This document shows positions 1-6,531 of a stretch of DNA of 20,114 nt, in pieces (within the stretch, counting starts at the first letter, position 1; each line of letters opens with the position of its first letter). Position numbers and translations under genes: made by a program. The stretch comes from Humisphaera sp. Lineage in GTDB: Bacteria; Planctomycetota; Phycisphaerae; Tepidisphaerales; Tepidisphaeraceae. The DNA lies in contig JANXVV010000462.1 in assembly GCA_025351525.1 (NCBI GenBank), positions 1 through 20,114 of the forward strand, in the 5' to 3' direction. The notes under the pieces were generated by a model. The model did not search any database. It saw nothing but the letters and a program-made list of their open reading frames with translations, and was not told where the DNA came from.

Positions 1-133
1 GCGGAACTACGCGAAGGAGAAACGGCACCCAGCCGAAGAGAAGGGTGAATGCGATGCCGATCCACCCGACAATGAATTCAGACATCACACTCAGGATGAA
101 TAGTAGAAGACACAATAGTGCGCCTATCTTCAC
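1..133 (-). CDS. Small hydrophobic membrane protein, 3' end outside the window
   Basis: On the minus strand a GTG codon at 133-131, preceded by an AAGG five bases upstream, opens a frame that stays open for 44 codons to the window edge. The product begins MKIGALLCLLLFILSVMSEF and is strongly hydrophobic, with one segment at residues 3-18 and a second at about 21-41, so it is probably an integral membrane protein. It starts 25 bases after the stop of the membrane protein at 159-548 and runs in the same direction, which fits an operon. I do not recognise a family from this fragment. The start rests on the ribosome-binding site and spacing only. Confidence 0.45.
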   Translation of the reverse strand, partial: MKIGALLCLLLFILSVMSEFIVGWIGIAFTLLFGWVPFLLRVVP

Positions 134-158
134 GTACCTTATTTCACGGGGTGTCACG

Positions 159-548
159 CTACTTGCCCTCCCCGGTCAGCCGATAGGTGGCGCCTTGCTT
201 TTCCCAGGCACCCGGCGTCATCAGTTCCCGCGCGCCGGAAATCATTGTTAACACGACGATGAACAGCAGTCCCCACAGCATCACCAACCCTATCGACCCG
301 ACGTAGCTCAGTCTCGGCAGACGCGGGAAGCTACTTCGAAGACCATTCCATAGCAGGCGAATCAATCCGGCACTCGCTAACAGGATGAACAGGAAAAACG
401 AGATGGCCTCGACGCGCAGGCGGCTCATGTCGGTGAGAGTCGGCGGATAAGGCATGCCGGCCATCGCGGGGGTGGTCGACAGCAGGATCGCCGGCAGTAA
501 TATCCAATGTCGTGAGATGCGCAAGCCATCGAACATGATCGCGATCAT
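159..548 (-). CDS. Conserved hypothetical membrane protein with signal peptide
   Basis: A 129-residue protein. The N-terminus has a signal peptide (hydrophobic residues about 15-30, cleavage likely after AMA at 28-30). Two transmembrane helices follow at about 49-67 and 84-103. The mature N-terminus is MPYPPTLTDMSRLRVE, and the C-terminal part carries ISGARELMTPGAWEKQG followed by a TYRL stretch, which looks like a constrained motif. From memory this resembles small planctomycete membrane proteins of unknown function, but I cannot name the family. Neither the ATG at 548 nor the one at 536 has a good ribosome-binding site, so the start is uncertain. Without it, the signal peptide still argues for a start near here. 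It is followed 25 bases later by another small membrane protein gene cut by the window edge. Confidence 0.7.
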   Translation of the reverse strand: MIAIMFDGLRISRHWILLPAILLSTTPAMAGMPYPPTLTDMSRLRVEAISFFLFILLASAGLIRLLWNGLRSSFPRLPRLSYVGSIGLVMLWGLLFIVVLTMISGARELMTPGAWEKQGATYRLTGEGK

Positions 549-595
549 ACACGAGTTGCACCGATACTTCGTTGCAACGGCAAGCGCGTTTGACT

Positions 596-632
596 TTTTT
601 TAGCGGCTGTGCCGAAGGCACGCGTTTTTCTT
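596..632. repeat. 37-bp dispersed repeat with GTGCC-GAA-GGCAC hairpin, copy 1
   Basis: Positions 596-632 are identical, base for base, to the reverse complement of 6461-6497. The core at 609-621 is a perfect 5-bp stem with a 3-base loop (GTGCCGAAGGCAC). It is followed by GCGTTTTTCTTT on the plus strand and preceded by a run of T, so either strand could fold a terminator-like hairpin with a U tract. It lies in the divergent gap between the leftward gene at 159-548 and the rightward ORF at 658-897, where a terminator has no obvious job. A repeat-element origin therefore fits better. Confidence 0.75.
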
Positions 633-657
633 TGTCGACGCAAAACGGAATCAATCG

Positions 658-897
658 ATGAAACCTCCAATGAACCGTCACGTCGAACAATGGACCAATG
701 CCTGGCTCGATTCAGTCGTCAACGGCAAAAGCACCATGAGCCGGCGATCGCTTCGCCGTATCAAAGCGCTTGGCGGTGGGATCGACGCGGTGAAAAAAGC
801 GGCAAAGCAACGTGGGGTACACCTGCTGCTGTTGGAGGATGACAGCGGTGCAAAAATCGTGGCGGCAAGTCTCGGAAAGTTTAACGTCATCTGCTGA
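658..897 (+). CDS. Small hypothetical protein
   Basis: A 79-residue frame, MKPPMNRHVEQWTNAWLDSV and onward, with a basic middle (MSRRSLRRIKAL at about 27-38, then KKAAKQRG) and a C-terminal segment that looks like beta strands (HLLLLEDDSGAKIV). Codon choice is plausible for coding sequence. There is no clear ribosome-binding site before 658 or before the second ATG at 670, and no recognised domain. Open frames overlap it on both strands (609-842 plus, 678-890 minus) but have less protein-like compositions. I chose this frame because of its balanced composition and helix-like pattern. Function unknown; it may not be a gene. Confidence 0.45.
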   Translation: MKPPMNRHVEQWTNAWLDSVVNGKSTMSRRSLRRIKALGGGIDAVKKAAKQRGVHLLLLEDDSGAKIVAASLGKFNVIC

Positions 898-1056
898 TCG
901 TTAGCGTCAAAGGCCGCTCCTGTATTTTCAACGTTTAACGAACTTTGTCTTCATCAAAAATTAACGTGCGAAAAATGAGCGGCGCGTTATGCTGCCATTT
1001 CACGCCGGAGTTGGTTCGGCGATGTTTCGATTTTCTCGACAGGAAGGACTCTCACC

Positions 1057-1434
1057 ATGACCACGACCGAAGTAGCCGTTGCGTTGGTGGCACTGTGCCA
1101 AAAGGGCGAGTTTACGAAGGCGACAGAGACGCTGTACAGCAAGGACGTCGTCAGTGTTGAAGCGATGGCTATGCCTCCGATGCCCGCGGAAATCAAGGGG
1201 ATTGACGCGGTGATGGCCAAAGGCAAATGGTGGATGGACAACCACGAAGTTCACGGCGCGAAAGTCGAAGGCCCGTACCTGCACGGCGAGCAATTCATCG
1301 TCAAATTTGAGATGGATGTGACGGTCAAACCCACCGGTATCCGAATGCAGATGACGGAGACCGCTCTGTATACCGTCGCCGCTGGCAAGGTGGTGAAGGA
1401 GGAATTTTTCTATCTGGCACCGCCGAAGAAGTAA
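1057..1434 (+). CDS. SnoaL/NTF2-like fold protein
   Basis: A 125-residue protein that starts after a good ribosome-binding site (AGGAAGGA, about 9 bases before the ATG). It opens with a helical segment (TTTEVAVALVALCQKGEFTKA). The motif TLYSKDVVSVEA follows, then IKGIDAVMAKGKWWMDNHEV and four beta strands ending in VVKEEFFYL. That helix-helix-helix plus curved-sheet order, with the aromatic WW in the third helix, is typical of SnoaL-like/NTF2-like proteins. Such proteins are small dimers that bind diverse ligands, and most lack a known reaction. No signal peptide is seen, so it is probably cytoplasmic. It is a single-gene unit ending 73 bases before the convergent helicase gene, with a hairpin between. 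The substrate cannot be inferred from the sequence. Confidence 0.8.
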   Translation: MTTTEVAVALVALCQKGEFTKATETLYSKDVVSVEAMAMPPMPAEIKGIDAVMAKGKWWMDNHEVHGAKVEGPYLHGEQFIVKFEMDVTVKPTGIRMQMTETALYTVAAGKVVKEEFFYLAPPKK

Positions 1435-1450
1435 GCAGGAAAGGCAAGAC

Positions 1451-1490
1451 CCCTCACCCTAACCCTCCCCGCGGAGTACCGGGGGGAGGG
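1451..1490. repeat. CCCTCACCCTAACCC-type repeat hairpin between convergent genes
   Basis: After a CCCTCACCCTAA lead, an 8-bp perfect stem (CCCTCCCC at 1463-1470 pairs with GGGGAGGG at 1483-1490) closes a 12-base loop. Phrases of this form recur in many bacterial intergenic regions as dispersed repeats (my recollection). It sits between the stop codons of the SnoaL-like gene and of the helicase gene, so it could act as a bidirectional terminator. No U tract follows it. It lies 18 bases from the odd 3' end of the helicase gene. Confidence 0.55.
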
Positions 1491-1507
1491 GACCGGAATA
1501 TGCTTTC

Positions 1508-3445
1508 TCACCGGGAGCGCTGGCCTGAACGATCACTTTCATTTTTGTGGGGTGCGATCCCCATTTCCGCAACCAGCGCGTGAAGTTGACGATGCGTATC
1601 GTGCCATTCGCGCAGGCGGACGTAGGATAAAAAGTGTTCCTGGCAGGTCCGGCGAAGTTTGCTCGAAGACAGATGAGCGACCTTCTCGTGATACCACTTC
1701 CACAGTTTCAAATAGGAGATGAAGTCGCTGTTTTCATCCTTGAACGGCGCATGGGCGATGTCGGCCAAATCCTGCTTGTCCATCGGGCGCTCGCGCGGGT
1801 CCTGCACGCTTAAAGCGGCGGCGATGATCAACACTTCCGGCAGGCAATTCTCATCGCGCGCGGCCAGAATCATTCTTCCGATACGGGGGTCGACCGGCAG
1901 TTTCGACAGTTCCCAACCGAGCGGCGTCAGGGCGTTTTTGTCGTCGATCGCGCCGAGTTCCTGGAGCGTGTGATAGCCGTCCTTGATCATCCGGTAATCG
2001 GGCGGTTCGATGAAGGGGAACTCGGCGACGTCTCCCAGTCGCAGCGAGGTCATTTGCAGGATGACACTCGCCAGATTGGTACGCCATATTTCAGGTTCGG
2101 TGAACTGCGGTTGCTCTTCAAAATCCAACTGCGAATAAAGCCGGATGCAGGTTCCTTCGCTCACCCGGCCACAGCGGCCCTTGCGCTGATCGGCACTGGC
2201 ACGGCTGATTTTTTCGACCGGCAACCGCTGCACTTTGGTTCGGGCCGAGTAACGGCTGATCCGCGCCAGGCCGGGATCGATCACATATTTAATCCCCGGC
2301 ACCGTCAGCGAAGTTTCCGCCACGTTGGTCGCCAGCACGATCCGCCGTCGTCCGTGGGCGGCGAAAACTTTGTTTTGATCCTCAGTCGAAAGCCGTGCGA
2401 ACAACGGTAGAATTTCCGGCATCTGCTGCACACCGGGCGGATGATGTTTGCGAAGCGCCTCGGCGGTCTCGCGAATCTCCCGCTCACCGGCCAGAAAAAT
2501 CAGCGTATCACCCGGCGCTTCGCGCCAGAGTTCATCGATCGCATCGAGGATGCCCTGAATCTGCGTGATGTCCTCCGCATCCGGATCGTCACCGCCCAAT
2601 GGCCGATAGCGCACATCCACCGAATACGCACGGCCGGAAACTTCGATGATCGGCGCATCGTTGAAATGTCTGCTGAACCGCTGCGGATCGATCGTCGCGG
2701 AGGTGATGATCAATTTCAAATCGGGCCGTTTCGGCAAAAGTTGTTTGAAGTAGCCCAACAGAAAATCGATGTTCAGACTGCGCTCGTGGGCTTCATCGAT
2801 GATGATGGTGTCATAGGCCGACAGCAGGCGATCGCCCTGCGTCTCGGCCAGCAGAATGCCATCGGTCATCAGCTTGATGTAGGTATCGGTCGAGAGCTTG
2901 TCGCTGAATCGAACCTTGTAACCGGCGGCGTGCCCGAGGGGTGAATCCAGTTCATGCGCGATTCGCGTTGCCACGGTTCGGGCGGCGATGCGGCGGGGTT
3001 GGGTATGGCCGATCAAACCATCTACGCCGCGTCCGATCTCCAGGCAGATTTTCGGCAGTTGGGTGGTTTTACCGGAACCGGTTTCGCCGCAAAGCACGAT
3101 CACCTGATGGGCGGCGATTGCGCGGGCGATTTCATCCTTGCGCTGAACGACCGGCAATTCCTGTGGATAGTTCGGCCTGGGCAGATTTGCCAGTCGCCGA
3201 GCCCGCTGCGCCGATGAAGCCGTCGCTTCGACGAGCAGCGGCTGCAGCACGCCGTCGAACGGTTTGCCGTCCCGCGCCAGTTGATGCACACGCGACAATT
3301 TTTGTCGCATCGCCGCGCGATCGCGGCCCATGCCGCGCTCGATCATCGCGGCCAGTTGTTCGGCGGTTTGCGGCACGGTGCAAGGGTAACGGACAACTGC
3401 CGTGTCGGAAAGCGAAGTTCGATCACTTGGGATGCGTTGCTTCAA
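1508..3445 (-). CDS. hrpA: HrpA-type DEAH-box ATP-dependent RNA helicase lacking the C-terminal half
   Basis: A 645-residue cytoplasmic helicase. Visible motifs are Walker A GETGSGKT (120-127), TQPRR (148-152), DEAH (217-220), SAT (249-251), the NVAETSLTVPG segment (374-384) and motif VI QRKGRCGR (420-427). Helicase-associated (HA2) sequence follows, including ALTPLGWELSKLPVDPRIGRM. This closely matches Escherichia coli HrpA, an NTP-driven RNA helicase linked in that species to fimbrial mRNA processing and ribosome rescue. HrpA is normally about 1300 residues. This protein ends at the position of LREWHDTHRQLHALVAEMGI, so the OB and DUF3418-type half is missing and nothing in the window supplies it. 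The assigned start is a TTG at 3445 that overlaps DUF1598 by 23 bases. A GTG at 3376 would match the E. coli N-terminal length better. Neither has a clear ribosome-binding site. Confidence 0.9.
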   Translation of the reverse strand: MKQRIPSDRTSLSDTAVVRYPCTVPQTAEQLAAMIERGMGRDRAAMRQKLSRVHQLARDGKPFDGVLQPLLVEATASSAQRARRLANLPRPNYPQELPVVQRKDEIARAIAAHQVIVLCGETGSGKTTQLPKICLEIGRGVDGLIGHTQPRRIAARTVATRIAHELDSPLGHAAGYKVRFSDKLSTDTYIKLMTDGILLAETQGDRLLSAYDTIIIDEAHERSLNIDFLLGYFKQLLPKRPDLKLIITSATIDPQRFSRHFNDAPIIEVSGRAYSVDVRYRPLGGDDPDAEDITQIQGILDAIDELWREAPGDTLIFLAGEREIRETAEALRKHHPPGVQQMPEILPLFARLSTEDQNKVFAAHGRRRIVLATNVAETSLTVPGIKYVIDPGLARISRYSARTKVQRLPVEKISRASADQRKGRCGRVSEGTCIRLYSQLDFEEQPQFTEPEIWRTNLASVILQMTSLRLGDVAEFPFIEPPDYRMIKDGYHTLQELGAIDDKNALTPLGWELSKLPVDPRIGRMILAARDENCLPEVLIIAAALSVQDPRERPMDKQDLADIAHAPFKDENSDFISYLKLWKWYHEKVAHLSSSKLRRTCQEHFLSYVRLREWHDTHRQLHALVAEMGIAPHKNESDRSGQRSR

Positions 3446-4868
3446 GCGGGGATAGAACGGTCGCGTCGGCGTGTTCGCGCCGAAGTTGAAGGCCCTGCAA
3501 TTTCGCGGACCGCATCGCTCCCTTCACATCTTTCTCCGGCGAAGCGGCGATGATTTTGGCCGGTGAAAGCACCACGCCCCCGGCGGCAATGGAACCGTTG
3601 GTATAGTTCGCCAATGCGTCGGCGGTTTTCGGCACGGTCATACGCGCCATGGGAAAGCCAGCGTCGTTTTCACCGGCCTCGCGGCGAAGCCAGGAGGCGT
3701 CCCATCCAACTTTTTCATCCAACCTGTCCCGATGGATCAACGCCGCCAGAACGGACTGGTCGGCGAGATTTTGCAGCTCGGCAATGAAGGGTTGGTTCAT
3801 CGCGAGCGTCTCCATGCTTCGGCTCATTTTTTTGGCGAACTCAAACGCCTTGGGCGTCGCCCCTTTGGCGTCCCAATCGAAACCGCCCGCCTGCACCCGC
3901 AAACGCGGGCCGCGCAAGCCATAGGCGTCACCTTCAGGCGACACCAGCATGGCGTCATACGCCAGCTCATACCAGATCATATTCACCGCGGCCCGCGAGT
4001 TGTCGACGATCGTGCCGAGGTCCGGGACGGTCGACTGCGCAAGACCCAGGCCGTAACGCTTCAGTTCATAATCCGCGCCGATCATCACCAGGGCGAAATG
4101 CGTATCGTCCGGCACTTTCCCGAAGAAGCTGACTTTCTGCGGGCCCGTCGCCCGGGCCACGGCTTTGACCCTTTCCGCACGCGCGGCACCGGTCATCGCC
4201 AGCATGGTGTCGCGAATCCGGGCGGGGGCGGCGGGGTCGGGATCCAGTCGACAGCCGAACGCGCCGCGACCCTCATGCGACACCACCCGCATGGCAACGG
4301 TCAAATCCTCCAGCCGCAAAACCGGTCGACCGGTTTTCTTGCCGACCGCATGGAGATCGTCGATCACATCCACCGGCTCGAATGGACCGGCGATCATCAG
4401 ATCGTTTGATTCCGGATACAGGAAAATGAATTTGATTTGAGTTAGCCCGCCGAGGTATCGAATTTCATCGGGGATGGGCGTGTGCGTATCGACGGCCACT
4501 CGTGCCGCCGCGAACGATTTGGGAAGGGAGACGTAGGCGAGCTTTTCGCTTTTGCCGGCATCCTGCGCCGCTCGCACCCGGCTGCGCATCGCCGTCAGTT
4601 CCTCGCGCTCGTCGATTTGCCGTCGTTTCAACACGCGGTCAGGATCGACATAGACTCCGGGAGCGTTGCCGACGGGCCGTACGATCTGCGCATCCGCACG
4701 CAGAGTAATGAAACAAAGCATCGCGAGCGCCAAACTCGTCAATGACAACAAGGCTATGCTGCGCACACACGACGAATGGAAATAGGCGGCTGGAGGGCGG
4801 CAGTCCCCCGCCGCCGTTGCCGCGGTCGAGGACGACCGCCCTCCAAAATCCATCTTCGGAGCAATCAT
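3423..4868 (-). CDS. DUF1598-domain secreted protein (planctomycete family)
   Basis: A 481-residue protein. The diagnostic segment is YLGGLTQIKFIFLYPES (about 138-154) followed by NDLMIAGPFEPV. That, with the later ANYTNGSIAAGGVV region, matches what I know of DUF1598, a family seen mainly in Planctomycetes and without known function. A signal-peptide-like stretch lies at about 35-61 (VRSIALLSLTSLALAML, then a likely cut after ADA), so the protein is probably exported. The ATG at 4868 overlaps the upstream stop as ATGA and has GGAG five bases before it, which favours translational coupling. However, residues 1-34 are encoded largely by a dispersed repeat. A GTG at 4766 would start directly on the signal peptide. 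The downstream helicase gene overlaps its end. Confidence 0.85.
   Translation of the reverse strand: MIAPKMDFGGRSSSTAATAAGDCRPPAAYFHSSCVRSIALLSLTSLALAMLCFITLRADAQIVRPVGNAPGVYVDPDRVLKRRQIDEREELTAMRSRVRAAQDAGKSEKLAYVSLPKSFAAARVAVDTHTPIPDEIRYLGGLTQIKFIFLYPESNDLMIAGPFEPVDVIDDLHAVGKKTGRPVLRLEDLTVAMRVVSHEGRGAFGCRLDPDPAAPARIRDTMLAMTGAARAERVKAVARATGPQKVSFFGKVPDDTHFALVMIGADYELKRYGLGLAQSTVPDLGTIVDNSRAAVNMIWYELAYDAMLVSPEGDAYGLRGPRLRVQAGGFDWDAKGATPKAFEFAKKMSRSMETLAMNQPFIAELQNLADQSVLAALIHRDRLDEKVGWDASWLRREAGENDAGFPMARMTVPKTADALANYTNGSIAAGGVVLSPAKIIAASPEKDVKGAMRSAKLQGLQLRREHADATVLSPLEATHPK
4791..4845. repeat. TGGAGGGCGG...CCGCCCTCCA repeat hairpin at a gene junction
   Basis: A perfect 10-bp inverted repeat (4791-4800 and 4836-4845) with a further GTCC/GGAC pair inside (4803-4806 and 4830-4833), enclosing a GC-rich core. 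Phrases like this recur in planctomycete intergenic DNA as I remember them. It lies between the coupled ATG of the DUF1598 gene and its signal peptide, so it is translated if the 4868 start is used. On the minus strand the frame through it gives Gly/Arg/Ser/Thr/Ala-rich sequence unlike the rest of the protein. Confidence 0.65.
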
Positions 4869-6283
4869 TTGATCTCCGCCAACCTCGCCTTTGCTTCAAC
4901 CGCCCACTGCGTATCCCCATATTGATCGACGATCTTCTGCAAATACGGCTTGGCCTTTTCGGGCAGGTTGTTCTTGAGATAGTTGTCCGCCGTCGAAAGC
5001 CAGCCTTTGCATTCGCGATCGGCGCTCTGACCTTTCGCGCTGGCGAGAAGCGTTTTATTCGCCTTCAGTTCCTCCAGGTGGGCCTTCACCGCCGCGAAAT
5101 GAGCGGCGTTCGGAAACTGGACGACATACGTTTCATACAACGGCAAAGCCCGCGCAAAATCCTTTGCCTTCTCGGCGGCCTGGGCCTGCGCTTCCACCCC
5201 ATCCGCGCGGGCATCGAGCTTCGCTTTTTCGATCTCGGCTTTGATTGCCGGATCGGTTTGAATCTGGTCCACCTGCGCCTTGGCTTTTTCGGCGAATGTC
5301 GAGCCGGCGTAGGTTTGGGTGACCGCCATCAGCAGCTTGATGGCATCGGGATACTTCTTCGCGGCCAGCGCCGACTCCGCATCGGCCAACTTTTTCTCGG
5401 CGGGATCGGCGATGTCCTTCGCCAGGTCGGCGGCTTCCTCACCGCCGCTCATCTTGGCCGTGGCGACATACAGCGTGTAAGCCTCGCCCATTCGACCGGC
5501 TTTTTCGGTGGCCTTCGCAGCCGTCAACGAAGCGATCATCTGATTCTGCGGGCCCCACTTCAGCAGCCAGTCTTTCAACGGTTTATCTTTGGTATCGACG
5601 GCGTGGGCGAGGCCTTTGAATTCCTCGAAAGTCACCAACGCATTTTTAGCGGTGTAGGCTTCGCGCGAGCTTTTGGCGCTGGCGTTGGCGGGGTCTTGTT
5701 CACCGATGCCGATGAACACCGGTTTTCCCTTGACGAGCGGGCCGGCTTTATCGCCGGGGGTGCCGCCCGAACCCATGATGATCAGCCCGGCCAATTGGTC
5801 GATATACAGGTTGCTGAAACTGGAAGTCGACCACCCCCCCTGGCTGAAACCACCCATGAACATCAGCTTCGGATTCACGCGCACTTTGGTGCCGATGAAT
5901 TTGAGAATGCGCTTGAGATTGTCCACCTCGGCCACCGCTTCGGGCTTTTCGCGATTCGTATATTCCATGCCGAGAATGATGTAGTGCTGCCCGTCGGTGA
6001 GATCTTTAAATGGATAGCTCTGCGGGTTACCGTTGCTGCCGTGATAGCAAAAAATCAACGGCCATTCGCGGTCGGGGGTGTAATTCTTCGGAACGTAGAC
6101 GACGTAATATCCCAACCCTCCGGTGGCGGGATCGAGGATCTTGATTTCCTTGCCGGCGATGAAGGTGGCCTGAGCCGGGGAAACCGCGTCGGCGGGCTTG
6201 TCGGCGGCGCGGGTCGACGCGACAAAGTTCAGCAGCGTGACCAGAGCCAGCAACCCGAACCCGATTTGAATCTGTGACCGCAT
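4865..6283 (-). CDS. Secreted alpha/beta-hydrolase (esterase/PHB depolymerase-like) with helical-repeat C-terminus
   Basis: The chosen ATG at 6283 is preceded by AAGGA with a 7-base gap and opens directly on a signal peptide (MRSQIQIGFGLLALVTLL, cut after RAA). The product has 472 residues. The hydrolase domain (about 40-250) shows YVVYVPKNYTP, the oxyanion-type CYHGSNGNP, the nucleophile elbow GGFSQGGWS (Ser147), a likely acid in GEQDPANA (Asp197) and His227 in GLAHAVD. That is the Ser-Asp-His triad order of dienelactone hydrolase/LpqC/PHB-depolymerase-like esterases. Residues about 260-472 are Ala/Lys-rich helices with TPR-like units such as ALPLYETYVVQFPNAAHFA, resembling YbgF/BamD-type repeats that bind partner proteins. 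The acyl or ester substrate is unknown. It is the first gene of a three-gene leftward unit, ending in ATGA with DUF1598. Confidence 0.82.
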   Translation of the reverse strand: MRSQIQIGFGLLALVTLLNFVASTRAADKPADAVSPAQATFIAGKEIKILDPATGGLGYYVVYVPKNYTPDREWPLIFCYHGSNGNPQSYPFKDLTDGQHYIILGMEYTNREKPEAVAEVDNLKRILKFIGTKVRVNPKLMFMGGFSQGGWSTSSFSNLYIDQLAGLIIMGSGGTPGDKAGPLVKGKPVFIGIGEQDPANASAKSSREAYTAKNALVTFEEFKGLAHAVDTKDKPLKDWLLKWGPQNQMIASLTAAKATEKAGRMGEAYTLYVATAKMSGGEEAADLAKDIADPAEKKLADAESALAAKKYPDAIKLLMAVTQTYAGSTFAEKAKAQVDQIQTDPAIKAEIEKAKLDARADGVEAQAQAAEKAKDFARALPLYETYVVQFPNAAHFAAVKAHLEELKANKTLLASAKGQSADRECKGWLSTADNYLKNNLPEKAKPYLQKIVDQYGDTQWAVEAKARLAEIK

Positions 6284-6377
6284 GGAGTTTCCTTGATGGA
6301 GTTGTCGCGAAGCTGGAAAGCGATTGTATCGTTTCAACGCGGGAATGCGCTAAAAGTTGGTGGGGAGTGCGGAATTT

Positions 6378-6444
6378 GGTGGCATGGGCGTCTTGCCCAT
6401 GCACTTCCTCAGCCAAAAAGCATGGGCGAGACGCCCATGCCACC
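6378..6444. repeat. Paired GCATGGGC...GCCCATGC palindromic repeats in inverted orientation
   Basis: Two 25-bp units, 6378-6402 and 6420-6444, are inverted copies of each other with one mismatch. Each unit is also a hairpin by itself (GCATGGGC GTCTT GCCCATGC). The element can therefore fold either as two small hairpins or as one 25-bp cruciform arm pair with a 17-base loop. In one frame it reads HGQDAHAT, a peptide phrase I recall from spurious planctomycete ORFs, which suggests a widespread repeat. It lies between the SPFH operon end (6532) and the hydrolase start (6283), where it could also act as a terminator. Confidence 0.75.
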
Positions 6445-6460
6445 GGTTTTTAAATCCCGG

Positions 6461-6497
6461 AAGAAAAACGCGTGCCTTCGGCACAGCCGCTAAAAAA
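6461..6497. repeat. 37-bp dispersed repeat with GTGCC/GGCAC hairpin, copy 2
   Basis: This is an exact inverted copy of 596-632. On the minus strand, the direction of the SPFH operon ending at 6532, it reads TTTTTTAGCGG, then the GTGCCGAAGGCAC hairpin, then GCGTTTTTCTT. That gives a hairpin with a following U tract 35 bases past the SPFH stop codon, so this copy is well placed as an intrinsic terminator. It lies 16 bases from the paired GCATGGGC palindromes. Confidence 0.7.
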
Positions 6498-6531
6498 TCC
6501 ATCGTCTGCCAGGGCACGCTTCACGTAATCA

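Noticed and set aside
596..632. Functional terminator for the gene at 159-548
   Set aside because: That gene runs leftward and starts at 548, so this hairpin lies upstream of it, not downstream.
4742..6277. Long rightward open frame opposite the hydrolase gene
   Set aside because: It is a GC-rich antisense frame: Arg/Leu/Gly-rich with no motif, while the opposite strand has a signal peptide and catalytic triad.
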